A DNA stretch of 64,000 nt from NCBI RefSeq assembly GCF_026339955.1, contig NZ_JAPEPW010000003.1, positions 372,001 to 436,000 on the forward strand, read 5' to 3'. Made by a program: the position numbers and the translations under genes. How positions within the stretch are numbered: the first letter of the stretch is position 1; the number at the start of each line of letters is the position of its first letter. Origin of the DNA: Streptomyces sp. NBC_01549 (GTDB lineage Bacteria > Actinomycetota > Actinomycetes > Streptomycetales > Streptomycetaceae). The notes below the pieces were generated by a model. That model worked only from the letters and a program-made list of their open reading frames with translations. It was not told the DNA's origin and made no database searches. This document shows positions 24,159 through 32,785 of the stretch, piece by piece.

Positions 24159-24786
24159 CAGCCTTTCGGTCTGGCTGCGCGTGCGCCGTGAGGCCGACTG
24201 GCAACACGCACCAGTCCTACGGCGGGTTCCGCCTGCGAGCGACGGGTTCCGGACTTGGTGCGAAGGGCCAGTGCGCCGACGCGACCCCGTTCGTGCCCAG
24301 CGTCTGCTCGCTGCCCACACCTTGGCCCGAGCCGATGCCGCACACGGCATCCCGCTGAACTTCGCCCTGCTGGCCGGCTGGCAGCGAGAGATCCTCGCTG
24401 AAGCAGAGGCACCGTTCCGCGTGAACGTCGCCTATGCGAAGGCCGGCCGCGAGCGCTACGGCCTGACCCCGCGTACCCAGGCCGACTTTGCTTCCTGCCT
24501 GCGCGAGGCGACCGACCCAGACATCCCGCTGGCGGCACGCGCGGCCCGCGCATACCTTGACGTGGCGTTCTTCCACCCCTTCACCGATGGCAACGCCCGC
24601 GCTGCCCTGCTGACCTTGGTCCACATCCTGGCCCGGGAGGACATCGTCCTTCCTGAGGTCGGCCCACTCCAGACCACCCGCTACGCGGATGACCCGGCCG
24701 GTGCCGCCGACCTTGCCACTCTCATCGGGGTGCTCAACCGCCGCCGACACTGCAGCGTTCGGGCGAGAGCACCGACAAACTTGTAG
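24145..24786 (+). CDS. Fic/Doc-family protein with non-canonical motif
   Basis: A 213-residue protein with a strong GGAGG before ATG 24145. The Fic fold motif appears as HPFTDGNARAALLTL (about residues 150-164). The canonical AMP-transferase motif is H-x-F-x-D/E-G-N-G-R-x-x-R; here the second Gly is Ala and the last Arg is absent. RVNVAYAKAGRERYGLTPRT precedes it. No inhibitory S/T-x-x-x-E-(G/N) helix is evident inside the protein; the overlapping upstream gene product could be the regulator. Activity may be AMPylation, another nucleotide or phosphate transfer as in Doc, or lost. Confidence 0.75.
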   Translation: MTATDSLSVWLRVRREADWQHAPVLRRVPPASDGFRTWCEGPVRRRDPVRAQRLLAAHTLARADAAHGIPLNFALLAGWQREILAEAEAPFRVNVAYAKAGRERYGLTPRTQADFASCLREATDPDIPLAARAARAYLDVAFFHPFTDGNARAALLTLVHILAREDIVLPEVGPLQTTRYADDPAGAADLATLIGVLNRRRHCSVRARAPTNL

Positions 24787-24842
24787 AGGTCGCGGCCGAT
24801 CAGTACCGCGCCCGCCCCGCCGGAGCCGGTGTACTTCCTCGG

Positions 24843-24931
24843 ATCCTCCCCGCGCGGGCAGGGGTGAGCCAGCGTAAGTTCGTCAGCTCGAACGGCTCAG
24901 CCCGTCCTCCCCTCGGAGGCGGAGGTGAGCC
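24843..24931. CRISPR. Two degenerate type I-E-like repeats with one spacer
   Basis: Repeat 1 is at 24843-24870 and repeat 2 at 24904-24931. Both are 28 nt, share the T-C-C-T-C-C-C-C start and GGTGAGCC end, and agree at 22 of 28 positions. The intervening 33 nt gives a 61-bp period, the standard geometry of type I-E arrays in actinobacteria, whose repeats have this sequence style. A third single copy lies at 27850-27877. No cas genes are present, so this is a decayed fragment at most. Confidence 0.5.
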
Positions 24932-25016
24932 GAACAGTGATCACATGATGAGGATCTTTGAAAACGGCTCTGACCGCGGTTCCGTGAATTTCCAGGTTCG
25001 ACGACCCGACCGTTGG

Positions 25017-25430
25017 TCAGATCGGGGGCTGCGTGTCGGAGGATTCACGTGCTGGGCGCCCGGCTCGTACGAAGTCGATGTATTCGTCTTGTGCCAGGCC
25101 GGTGTTGACCCATCGGCCACTGACCGCCCCCGCGCGACCCGCAGCCTCGGCTAGGGCGGTCAGCGGGTCGTCCGCAGTGGTGACCAGGCGACCGAACTCT
25201 TCCTCTTCGTCGTCCAGGTCGAGCGGTGGGAACTCGACGAGGTCCATGAAGCCCGGATGGCCGACATCCTGGGCGGTGTGGAGGAAGACCTCGTAACGTC
25301 CGGAAGCTGGTCTGACCTCGACCCAGCGGACACCAGGCCGTTCGGGCGAGCCGGTGGGGCCCAGAAACTGCTCGACGGACCGACCTCGCCTCAGTGCTCC
25401 AACGGCGAAGGCGTCTAACAAATAGCGCAT
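25017..25430 (-). CDS. Hypothetical Streptomyces protein
   Basis: A 137-residue protein (MRYLLDAFAVGALRRGRSVE, VRWVEVRPASGRYEVFLHTA, DVGHPGFMDLVEFPPLDLDD, DDPLTALAEAAGRAGAVSGR, WVNTGLAQDEYIDFV). It is acidic with a mixed alpha/beta pattern and a look shared by small immunity-like proteins. No recognised domain. It is on the same strand as the 25563-26060 gene upstream, so the two may form a unit. Confidence 0.65.
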   Translation of the reverse strand: MRYLLDAFAVGALRRGRSVEQFLGPTGSPERPGVRWVEVRPASGRYEVFLHTAQDVGHPGFMDLVEFPPLDLDDEEEEFGRLVTTADDPLTALAEAAGRAGAVSGRWVNTGLAQDEYIDFVRAGRPARESSDTQPPI

Positions 25431-25562
25431 CTGTGCACCGTAGAGGATGGTCTCGTGCTGTCTGAAGCCGACCAGGGCAAAGGGCCAGGCACGGGTGAAA
25501 TCCGGCTCCTGAGGATCCGAATCCTCACCCGGCTTCGAGTCGGCTCGCCCTTCGACCAGCCG

Positions 25563-26060
25563 TCAGAGCCGGCCGCTGATCTGCCGAGAGAGCCCCTCGA
25601 AGAACTCCTGAAGACTGGCCGCGGCAAGGTCGAACTGATCGAACCACGAGGCGGTGGTCGACCTCCAGACCCGCCCGGAGCCCGCCAGTGCGAACAGGTG
25701 CCCGCCCCCGTCGCTGGCGAATACCAGGGCGGGCTCTTCCCCGTCGATCTGGATGGCCCCGTACTCGCGGAAGTGGTCCGCGACCAGCAAGGCCGGGTGG
25801 ACGAAGTAGCCGTTCTCCACATCGGGCAAGGAGACCTCGTCGATCACCCAGTACATCGTGGTCAGGTCCGAGGGAATCGGCGTCAGCTCCACGAGCACGT
25901 CGGTGGCCTGATGGCTCGCCTCCGAAGCGTGCACGACCACGTTGCTTCCCGGCTCGAAGCCAAACCGTGCCTGGAACGACTCCATCAGCTTCGCGAGCGC
26001 CGCACCCGCCTGCTCACACCAGCCGCGAAGCCACTCGGCATCAAGCCGTTCGTCAGCCAC
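25563..26060 (-). CDS. SMI1/SUKH-like hypothetical protein
   Basis: A 165-residue protein. I chose the GTG at 26060 with GAGGGGGTGA upstream. The first part is helical (WLRGWCEQAGAALAKLMESF). The second is strand-rich, ending AIQIDGEEPALVFASDGGGH then LFALAGSGRVWRSTTASWFD and a C-terminal helix (SLQEFFEGLSRQISGRL). The G-G-G-H/D-x-x-x-L ... W ... F-x-x-F-x-x-x-L ending resembles SUKH-superfamily immunity proteins. No partner toxin is seen nearby. Confidence 0.55.
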   Translation of the reverse strand: MADERLDAEWLRGWCEQAGAALAKLMESFQARFGFEPGSNVVVHASEASHQATDVLVELTPIPSDLTTMYWVIDEVSLPDVENGYFVHPALLVADHFREYGAIQIDGEEPALVFASDGGGHLFALAGSGRVWRSTTASWFDQFDLAAASLQEFFEGLSRQISGRL

Positions 26061-26316
26061 GGTCACCCCCTCTTTCCTCCACCTAGGGCCCGCCCACGCG
26101 AGTCCGGAAGAACCTACATGAGCGTTCACGCCGATCCGGTCAGAGCCTTGAAATCGGCCACCTCCTGCTCGGGGGTGCCCCCAAACCTGCTCGATGGATC
26201 TCCCCACGTGGAAAGGCCATCGGACGGGCGCGAGGCGCACTTCTGAAGTGGGCGTATTTCGTTTGCCGCGCAGCGTAACGGCCACATAGGGTCACCGCGT
26301 CCCAGGAGGTGAGGCC

Positions 26317-26934
26317 GTGACCACGTACGGCACGATCTTGATTCCCGTGCCGCTCGAACAGGCGGCCCCCGTCCTGCGCGAGGTCTGCACGGCCGGCTAT
26401 GCGACCCCCGCCGGGCCGAGATTCTGCCTCGCCCATCCGGACCGGTTCGTCGACGGCAATGGTGTCTTCGCGCTCGCCGGGCCGATCAGCGCCGAGTTGG
26501 GCGTCCCGGTGCTGGCGGCCTTCCAGTACGACGGTGACCGACTGGAGTTGGAGGTCTGGCGGGACGGAGTTCGCGCCCACCGCTACGACTCCTGGCCGGA
26601 CCGGGGCGATGAGAGCGCCAACGACGCACCCTTGGGCGCGGATCCCGCTGCGTTCCTGGACTTCGCCACCGGGCCCGTGGACAGCCACCGCTTGGCCTCC
26701 GCGCTCGCGGACACCCCGATCGACGCGGAGGACATGGACGTCGACGGCGAGCCGGGGTACGTCTGGGCCCAGGCCCTGCACTGGGACGTGCTGCGTGCGC
26801 TCAGTCACCCGGACCAGGTGATCCGCCGCGCGCAGTGGGACTACTGCCACATGTGCGGCGCGCCGCAGGCGCTCGCGGAGGTGCTGGGCAGCACCGAACT
26901 CGTTGTTCTGGGCACGGCCGATCGGCCGTTCTGA
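26317..26934 (+). CDS. Hypothetical protein
   Basis: A 205-residue protein starting at GTG 26317 with a strong AGGAGGTGA. The sequence (TTYGTILIPVPLEQAAPVLR, FCLAHPDRFVDGNGVFALAG, PVLAAFQYDGDRLELEVWRD, CHMCGAPQALAEVLGSTELV) has good codon bias and one C-x-x-C near the end. No family recognised; neighbours give no functional hint. Confidence 0.65.
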   Translation: MTTYGTILIPVPLEQAAPVLREVCTAGYATPAGPRFCLAHPDRFVDGNGVFALAGPISAELGVPVLAAFQYDGDRLELEVWRDGVRAHRYDSWPDRGDESANDAPLGADPAAFLDFATGPVDSHRLASALADTPIDAEDMDVDGEPGYVWAQALHWDVLRALSHPDQVIRRAQWDYCHMCGAPQALAEVLGSTELVVLGTADRPF

Positions 26935-27198
26935 AGCCCGACCCGCGCTCTGGAAGAGTTCTCACGAGGCAGCACGGCACATGGCGTCTGCCGGAGGTTT
27001 CGTCTCGCGCACTCCACGAGCGGGCGGCCCCGGTCGACAACGCGCCCGGCGCTCGCTGGAACTCCCCACTTCGTTGAACACCGGATCGAGTGGCGCGACG
27101 CGCGTACCTGGCCGTTCTCAAGGCTCTGTCCGCAGTTCCGTGAATGATCTCGCGGGTGCAGCGGCAGTCACGTGCAGCGTGTGTACCGGATTGGCGGG

Positions 27199-27669
27199 TC
27201 ATGCAGGCGTCAGTGGATCTTCGCGTCCGAGCATCTCGGCGAGGGGAGTCCCGGTTCGTGCTGCCGCGATTCGACGTGCTCGCAACTGGGCCCGGGTACG
27301 AGGGCGGAACTTGGGTTCCCTGCCGCAGCCGCAGGGTTCGCGGCCCTCGTAACGCAGTCCCGCGTCCAGCACCGCAGCCACGACGGTCCACGCCTTCGTG
27401 TCTTGGCGCCGTGGTGCCGCAAAGTCGTGGCCAGCACAGAGCATGGGCTCGGCGCATCGGTTGCATCGGTGTCCGCCAGGCCCGGGGTGCTGCTTGAACG
27501 CGACGCGGCAGGGCACGCACACGTAATGCAGTTTGTAGGGCCGCTCGGCGTAGTAACACACGAGACGAACGTACCCGGCAGCCTGTCGGCTGACGAGGCG
27601 GTTTTCATGCCGCAGTTCATGCCTGGGTGAGGATGCGGGCTCGCAGGAGTTCGAACGAGGCTCGGCCAT
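27199..27669 (-). CDS. Small zinc-ribbon-like protein, 5' end altered
   Basis: The core (LVCYYAERPYKLHYVCVPCR, KQHPGPGGHRCNRCAEPMLC, RQDTKAWTVVAAVLDAGLRY, CGCGREPKFRPRTRAQLRAR) has cysteine pairs C-V-P-C, C-N-R-C and C-G-C-G that could bind zinc. This family is frequent in Streptomyces and has been mislabelled deoxyxylulose-phosphate synthase. The first ~35 codons overlap an ISL3 remnant and look non-native; the real start is probably near 27565 or was lost. Confidence 0.5.
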   Translation of the reverse strand: MAEPRSNSCEPASSPRHELRHENRLVSRQAAGYVRLVCYYAERPYKLHYVCVPCRVAFKQHPGPGGHRCNRCAEPMLCAGHDFAAPRRQDTKAWTVVAAVLDAGLRYEGREPCGCGREPKFRPRTRAQLRARRIAAARTGTPLAEMLGREDPLTPA

Positions 27670-27848
27670 ACATCGCCCTCTTGAGTGTTTTCACCCGGTT
27701 CACGTGCCCCTCGACGACGCCGGAACTCCAGGCGAGGGTAAGGCCGGCGGTGACGGCGTCGAGGTCCTGGCGAAGGAAGCCTGGCAAAGCCTTGCATGGG
27801 CTTGGGGCCGCCCTGTTCGGCCTGGCGAATCCACTCCAGGCGGCCAGT
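27617..27848 (-). pseudogene. C-terminal remnant of an ISL3-family transposase
   Basis: It encodes RLEWIRQAEQGGPKPMQGFA, and after a frameshift FLRQDLDAVTAGLTLAWSSG then VVEGHVNRVKTLKRAMYGRA and SFELLRARILTQA to a stop. The S-S-G-x-V-E-G-x-x-N/T-R-x-K segment with the catalytic Glu is diagnostic of ISL3. Its inner edge abuts the CRISPR-like repeat at 27850. Confidence 0.8.
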
Positions 27849-27849
27849 T

Positions 27850-27877
27850 GTCCTCTCCGCGCAGGCGGGGGTGAGCC
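27850..27877. CRISPR. Solitary type I-E-like repeat
   Basis: A 28-nt copy (starts GTCCTCTCCGCGCAGG, ends GGGGGTGAGCC) of the same repeat style as 24843-24931. It is closer to the actinobacterial type I-E consensus than those. No second copy is found 61 bp away on either side. Confidence 0.45.
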
Positions 27878-28127
27878 GTTGCCCCACCCGCCGCCCAAGC
27901 CGGGCAACCAACGAAATGCGGTGCTCGGGGTGACGAAATGCGCGGGGCGCAAGGTCAGTCGGTTGAGCGGCTGCCTCGGGGCTTTACGACGGACCGCGGG
28001 ACGGCGACGGGTCCCCGGGGGGAGCCTTGGAGCACCAGGGGTGCGGGGAACTGCCCGACAAGCCACAGCGGACCGCTCAGACGCGGACGCACCCCCGGGA
28101 GCGTGACGGCGTTCTAAGATCCACCGC

Positions 28128-28343
28128 ATGTCTTGGATACGTCGCCGAGCGCGTGACGCCGAACCGCCGCCCGAACGCCTGCCGGACCTGGAGTTCCTCG
28201 CTCTGGTGAAGGCCAGTCTGGAGAGGTACGCGCCGGGTGTGACGGAACGGACCGAGCTGAAAGGCAACTCCTTGAGCAGCCCGCACGGGTGGGCGATCAG
28301 GCGCCAGGTGCCGGGTATGCGAACGCCGTCCACCGTGCGGTGA
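28128..28343 (+). pseudogene. 5' fragment of a hypothetical gene
   Basis: The start MSWIRRRARDAEPPPERLPD continuing LEFLALVKASLERYAPGVTE then TELKGNSLSSPHGWAIR resembles the N-terminus of a conserved Streptomyces protein. The frame then loses gene-like character and stops shortly before the ISL3 element. Probably truncated by rearrangement; no function known. Confidence 0.45.
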
Positions 28344-28477
28344 GTGGTCTTGTTGCCGATCATCCGGCGATTGTGCCGCAGCTGCCGCTGCGGGGTCGGG
28401 GAATTTCCGCACGGTCGAAGTCCCTCACCCGATTGCTTGACGGGTGGTGGGCAGGCAGAGACTTGGCGGCTGTGGAC

Positions 28478-30219
28478 GATCACGTAATTCGGCTCTGGCG
28501 CTGATCTTGTGACGCTGTTGGTTCAGGGTGTGAGGAGTACGCGCTTGCGGAGGAAGTCGAGGTTGGCTCGTCCATATCCTTGCCTTTTGAGTAGTTTCGT
28601 CCTTGTGACCTGTCCTTCGACCTGGCCGGAGCTCCAGGGGGTGGAGAGTCCGGCCGTGACGGCGTCGATGTCGCGGCTCAGTCCGTTGATCAGGGAGTGC
28701 AGGGCGGGCAGGTCGTCGGCAAGGACGCGCTCCATCCAGGCGGGCAGTTGGTTGCCCCGCAGGTCACGCATCATGGCGGCGAAGTCGCGGACGTGGTGGG
28801 TGACGGCGTCGAGTTCAGGGCAACCGGTCTGGATCTCCTTGAGATCGGCGGCATTATCGGCTGTCAGGTTTCCGGGGTCGGTCATGATCCAGCGGACGAT
28901 GCGGCGGGGCCGTGGTGCCGGGCGACGTGCGGGTGGTGCGGCGGTGGCGGCCTTGAACGGACGGAGGTAGCGCCGCACAGTCTGGATGCTTCCGGCGAAG
29001 CCCAAGGCGACGATCTCCTGGTGGAGTTGGGTACTGATGTGACAGCCCTCGTTCCACCGTTGGTGAAGGTAGGGCGTGTACTCGTCCAGGATGGTGGACC
29101 GGTTCGTTGCTTTGACCAGCAGCTCGTCGATACTGGTGGCGCCGGCGAAGCGGCGCACGGTGGATCGGTCCAGCCGGAGTGTCCGACAGATCTCCTCCAG
29201 CGTTCTGCCATCGTCGAGGAGCTGTCGCACGGCGGTATAGCGTTCCCTGGTCCGGGTCACCAGTCGGCGCTCTCGTCCGCAGACGTCGAGCAGCGCGGCA
29301 GCCGGTGCGGGCGGCGTCAGCCAGATGTCGTCGCTGGTCGGCGGGGCGGCCGGTACGGTGTTCTCGAACGTGGTGCGGACGCAGGCGTGGTGGGCGGCGA
29401 CGGTCTTTTCGACAGCCTCGCCGAGGTTGTGCCACAAATGCCAGGCGTCGGCGACCTGCACCGCTTGCGGGGCGCCGCTGCGGGCGCCCTCGGCATAAGC
29501 CCCAGCCCGGTCCCGGCAAATGATCTCCACTTCCCGATGGCCCTTCAGCCAAGTGGCCAGCGGTTCGGCATCCCGGCCGGGCAGGACGTCCACCGGGCGC
29601 CGCCTCTCCAGGTCCACCAGGATCGTGGCGTACGAGTCGCCCTTCCGTAGGGCGAAATCGTCGACCCCGAGCACGCGGATCTCTTCGACGGGTTCTTCTG
29701 GCGTGGCGCGGACCAGACGTAACAGGGTGTCCTTGGCGACGCGCAGGCCCAGCACCCCGGCCAGACGGGCACCCGCGCGGCCGGCCAGCGCGAGAGCGAT
29801 CGAGGTCAACTGCTCACGAACCAGCGGCGTGTAGCGGGCATGCGGGCTCGTCAGTCCCGCGATCTGCTCGGCGAACGTCACCGCCCGGCACGCCGGGTTC
29901 GGGCACTTGAACCGCCGCACCAGCAGCTCGATCACGACTCCGGCGCCACCGAACGCGGCATCCGCGAGCCGTCGCAGGTACCGTCCGTGCACCCGACCCG
30001 ACGCACTACCGCAATGCGGACACTCCGCACCCGCCGAGCGAGCCCGCGCATGCATCGTGACCACCCCGGCCACAGCCCGCTCGACCAACTCCACCACGAC
30101 ACCAGCCAGATGAGGGAACAACACCTCAAAACTCCGCGAAGAGCACGCGAGCCATGATCACAGCCACCACTGACACCGACTCCGTCACAAGATCAGCGCC
30201 AGAGCCGAATTGCGTGATC
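28478..30219 (-). mobile_element. ISL3-family insertion sequence, apparently intact
   Basis: Inverted repeats of about 37 bp (28478-28514 and 30183-30219, starting GATCACG and containing CGGCTCTGGCGCTGATC) differ at one position. One transposase gene lies between them. I do not see a clean 8-bp target duplication, so the flanks may have changed since insertion, or the exact ends lie a few bases outside. Confidence 0.85.
28523..30124 (-). CDS. ISL3-family transposase
   Basis: A 533-residue protein of full family length. An N-terminal zinc ribbon (CPHCGSASGRVHGRYLRRLA, CPNPACRAVTF) is followed by an HTH, then the DDE core: EIRVLGVDDFALRKGDSYAT (first Asp), VEIICRDRAGAYAEGARSGA (second Asp), a long insertion with a second HTH (RTLEEICRTLRLDRSTVRRF) and TPWSSGQVEGQVTRTKLLKR with the Glu. 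All catalytic residues are present, so it is probably active. Remnants of related ISL3 transposases occur at 19819 and 27617. Confidence 0.93.
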   Translation of the reverse strand: MLFPHLAGVVVELVERAVAGVVTMHARARSAGAECPHCGSASGRVHGRYLRRLADAAFGGAGVVIELLVRRFKCPNPACRAVTFAEQIAGLTSPHARYTPLVREQLTSIALALAGRAGARLAGVLGLRVAKDTLLRLVRATPEEPVEEIRVLGVDDFALRKGDSYATILVDLERRRPVDVLPGRDAEPLATWLKGHREVEIICRDRAGAYAEGARSGAPQAVQVADAWHLWHNLGEAVEKTVAAHHACVRTTFENTVPAAPPTSDDIWLTPPAPAAALLDVCGRERRLVTRTRERYTAVRQLLDDGRTLEEICRTLRLDRSTVRRFAGATSIDELLVKATNRSTILDEYTPYLHQRWNEGCHISTQLHQEIVALGFAGSIQTVRRYLRPFKAATAAPPARRPAPRPRRIVRWIMTDPGNLTADNAADLKEIQTGCPELDAVTHHVRDFAAMMRDLRGNQLPAWMERVLADDLPALHSLINGLSRDIDAVTAGLSTPWSSGQVEGQVTRTKLLKRQGYGRANLDFLRKRVLLTP

Positions 30220-30238
30220 GCTGACAGTTGGAGGCAGC

Positions 30239-30817
30239 TCAGGCGATGGACGCCGCGCGGGCACTTCGCATGGGCTCGAATGCCGCGGTCCAGGCGACGA
30301 CACGGTCGAGCAATTCCTCCAGCGAGCGTGCCCTGGGCGCACTCGGAGCGAACACCGTGAAGTTCTCGAAGTCCGTGGCCAGGTGAAGGGAGACCTGGGT
30401 CGGCACGTCGGCGAGCCCGAGCAGACCGCACATCTGCCGCAACTGGGCCGCGGACCCGGCGCCGCCGGCGCCGCCGTAGGAGACGATCCCGGCGGCCTTG
30501 TTCGCCCAGCCGGCGTAGACGAAGTCGATGGCGTTCTTGAGTGCGCCGGGGAGCTGGTGGTTGTACTCCGGCGTGACGAACACGAATCCGTCGAGCGTCT
30601 CGATCGTGCGCACCCACGCCTGCGCCTCGGGGCCTCCGGTTCCGCCCATGGCGGGTGACACCGCCTGGTCGAAGAGCGGAAGTCGGAACTCGGCGAGATC
30701 GACGAGCTCGAACTCGGCGTCGGACCTCTGCGCCGAGACTTCGTGGACCCACCTGGCGACCTGCGGGCCGAGCCGTCCCGGACGCGTGCTGCCGATGATG
30801 ATGCCGATCTTGGTCAC
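30239..30817 (-). CDS. NADPH-dependent FMN reductase
   Basis: A 192-residue flavodoxin-like protein starting at GTG 30817 with CAGGAGAA upstream. The flavin-phosphate loop is KIGIIIGSTRPGRLGPQVAR (G-S-x-R-x-x-x), and FVFVTPEYNHQLPGALKNAI is the T-P-E-Y-N flavin-binding motif of the SsuE/ArsH/azoreductase-like family. ELVDLAEFRLPLFDQAVSPA fits the same fold. It is transcribed divergently from the ECF41 sigma factor gene and may be one of its targets. It supplies reduced FMN or reduces quinone or azo substrates. Confidence 0.88.
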   Translation of the reverse strand: MTKIGIIIGSTRPGRLGPQVARWVHEVSAQRSDAEFELVDLAEFRLPLFDQAVSPAMGGTGGPEAQAWVRTIETLDGFVFVTPEYNHQLPGALKNAIDFVYAGWANKAAGIVSYGGAGGAGSAAQLRQMCGLLGLADVPTQVSLHLATDFENFTVFAPSAPRARSLEELLDRVVAWTAAFEPMRSARAASIA

Positions 30818-31026
30818 GATGCGTTCTCCTGTCGCGATTTTTGGGGCGTACCACGGGCACGCGGTCACCGTTGTGGTCGGCCGCTGTGCCAACACCCACA
30901 CCGACGCGGTAGGGGCCTCGATCGTCAGGAGACGGGCCGCCGTTGTCCCCCGCTGACATCGGCGGGTCCTGATCCGTCGTATCGCGCGGGAGGATTCGTA
31001 CGTGGCGAGTGAAAGGCACTGACCGA

Positions 31027-31959
31027 ATGGACATCACAGGCGGAAACGAAGACGCTCCGGCGCGTCCTGAGGACGAGCCGCTCATGTCAGAGCGGCGCAA
31101 CCTCGCCAATCTCGCCTACCGGCTGCTCGGCTCGCTGACCGAGGCGGAAGATGCCGTCCAGGAGGCGTACGCCCGTTGGTTCGCGCAACCTGTCGAGCGC
31201 CGGGCCGCTGTCGCGAATCCCGCAGCCTGGTTGACCACCGTCGTCAGCCGGATCTGCATGGACCAGCTCCGTTCGGCGCGTATGCGCCGAGAGCGGTACG
31301 TTGGTGAGTGGATTCCAGAGCCACTGCCGGCGCGGGCCGAGTGGAGCGCACTCTCCCACGGATCGACGGCGAGAGATCCCGCCGACCACATCACGTTGGA
31401 CGAGTCCGTCGAGATGGCGTTCCTGGTCGTGCTCGACTCGATGACGCCGGCCGAGCGCGTCGCCTTCATGCTGCACGATGTGTTCCGGGTGCCGTTCACC
31501 GAGGTCGCAGAGATCGTCGGCCGCACGCCGGGGGCCTGCCGCGAGCTCGCCTCGTCGGGTCGTCGACGAGTGGCTGCTGCCCGAACCCGCGGTGCACGGG
31601 CTCGGCGGCGTTCTGCCATCGTCGGTGAGTTCCGGCAGGCATGGCAGGCCAAGGACGTGGATGCCCTGGTACGACTCCTCGACCCGTCGGTCGTCGCCAT
31701 CGCGGACGGTGGCGGTCGCACGATGGCCTCGCCGACGCCGGTCCAAGGCCACCTTCGGGTTGCGGAGTTCCTGGTACACCTGGCGGGTCTCGCCAGTCGG
31801 CTCGACCTGCTTGAGCGGACCGTCAATGGCCAACCAGGCCTCGTTGCGGTGAACGGCAGTCAGGTGCTGACCGTGTACGCGTTCGACATCGACGAGTCCC
31901 ACATCCGACGTATCTGGGCGATTCGCAACCCGGACAAGCTGCGGTCATGGAGCAGTTGA
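31027..31959 (+). CDS. ECF41-family RNA polymerase sigma factor (SigJ-like)
   Basis: A 310-residue protein. I chose the ATG at 31027 with GAAAGG upstream. The sigma2 region is LANLAYRLLGSLTEAEDAVQ-EAYARW, sigma4 is LDSMTPAERVAFMLHDVFRV-PFTEVAEIVGRTPGACRELA. The C-terminal SnoaL-like domain replaces an anti-sigma factor. The three ECF41 hallmarks are present: W-I-P-E-P (linker), D-G-G-G-R and N-P-D-K-L. In this group the C-terminal domain controls activity in cis. It is divergent from the FMN reductase and followed by a VOC gene; either could be in its regulon. The remnant at 6849 is a relative. Confidence 0.92.
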   Translation: MDITGGNEDAPARPEDEPLMSERRNLANLAYRLLGSLTEAEDAVQEAYARWFAQPVERRAAVANPAAWLTTVVSRICMDQLRSARMRRERYVGEWIPEPLPARAEWSALSHGSTARDPADHITLDESVEMAFLVVLDSMTPAERVAFMLHDVFRVPFTEVAEIVGRTPGACRELASSGRRRVAAARTRGARARRRSAIVGEFRQAWQAKDVDALVRLLDPSVVAIADGGGRTMASPTPVQGHLRVAEFLVHLAGLASRLDLLERTVNGQPGLVAVNGSQVLTVYAFDIDESHIRRIWAIRNPDKLRSWSS

Positions 31960-32081
31960 GGTGCGCGTCGACCTCGAGCCTGACAACTCACACTGCAAGA
32001 CCGTCGATCGGTCGGGCCGTCGGCACGCTGTGATGCCGGGCTCGAACCGGCCGGACCCAGATCCTCAGAAAGGAACCACCG

Positions 32082-32534
32082 ATGTCGTTCAACTCCCACA
32101 CCCTGCACCTGACCGCTCGCGGCACGGACGAGGCATCCGCCTGGTATCAACAGGCCTTCGGAGCCACAGAGCTCACCAGGCTGGTGGTACCCGGCGGCCG
32201 GCTGATCCACGTCCAGGTCCGCATCGGGACGCTCACGCTGATGCTGGCCGACGAGTTCCCTGAGATGGAGTCCTTCGGGCCGCAACACTTCGGCGGCACC
32301 TACGGTGCCGTCTACCTGCATGTCGACGATGTCGATGACACCTGGCAGCGGGCCGTCGGTGCCGGGGCCACCGTGATTCGCCCGTTGAGCGACACCTTCT
32401 GGGGCGAGCGAGAAGGTCAGCTGCTCGACCCCTTCGGTCATCGGTGGGGGCTCACGCAGCATCTCCGCGACGTTCCGCTCGCCGAGCTCCAGGAACTCAC
32501 GACCGAAGCATTCTCCGGCCTCACCGCAGGCTGA
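32082..32534 (+). CDS. VOC-family (glyoxalase/PhnB-like) protein
   Basis: A 150-residue single-domain protein with AGAAAGGA before the ATG. SFNSHTLHLTARGTDEASAW-YQQAFG, RIGTLTLMLADEFPE and GAVYLHVDDVDDTWQRAVGA-GATVI, ending DPFGHRWGLTQHL, form the two beta-alpha-beta-beta-beta modules of the VOC superfamily. The PhnB-like group binds a divalent metal or small ligands. It lies 120 bp downstream of the ECF41 gene on the same strand. Activity is unknown. Confidence 0.85.
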   Translation: MSFNSHTLHLTARGTDEASAWYQQAFGATELTRLVVPGGRLIHVQVRIGTLTLMLADEFPEMESFGPQHFGGTYGAVYLHVDDVDDTWQRAVGAGATVIRPLSDTFWGEREGQLLDPFGHRWGLTQHLRDVPLAELQELTTEAFSGLTAG

Positions 32535-32785
32535 ACGCCGTGGTACCGGCGGCACGTTTCTGAGGGACTCTCCCGCGTAGTTCGCCGAGCCCGACTCCGG
32601 GCGGTGGCCAACTGCCCGACGACCGAGACGAGGCCCTGGCACGACTCCGTGGCCCCGACGATGACCTCGAACCGGTCGGGCGACATCGTTTGTCCCTCCG
32701 GCGCTCCCAGGACCAGTTCCAGATAGTGGAGTCGCCGCTTGTAGGGGATCGCCAGGCAATGTTTGCCCTGTAACCGCCTGGGGCG
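32535..32785. other. Intergenic; possible gene scrap on the minus strand
   Basis: A short minus-strand stretch (RRLHYLELVLGAPEGQTMSP-DRFEVIVGATESCQGLVSVV) has gene-like composition over about 50 codons but no start, stop or known domain. It is listed only as a possible fragment. Confidence 0.25.
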
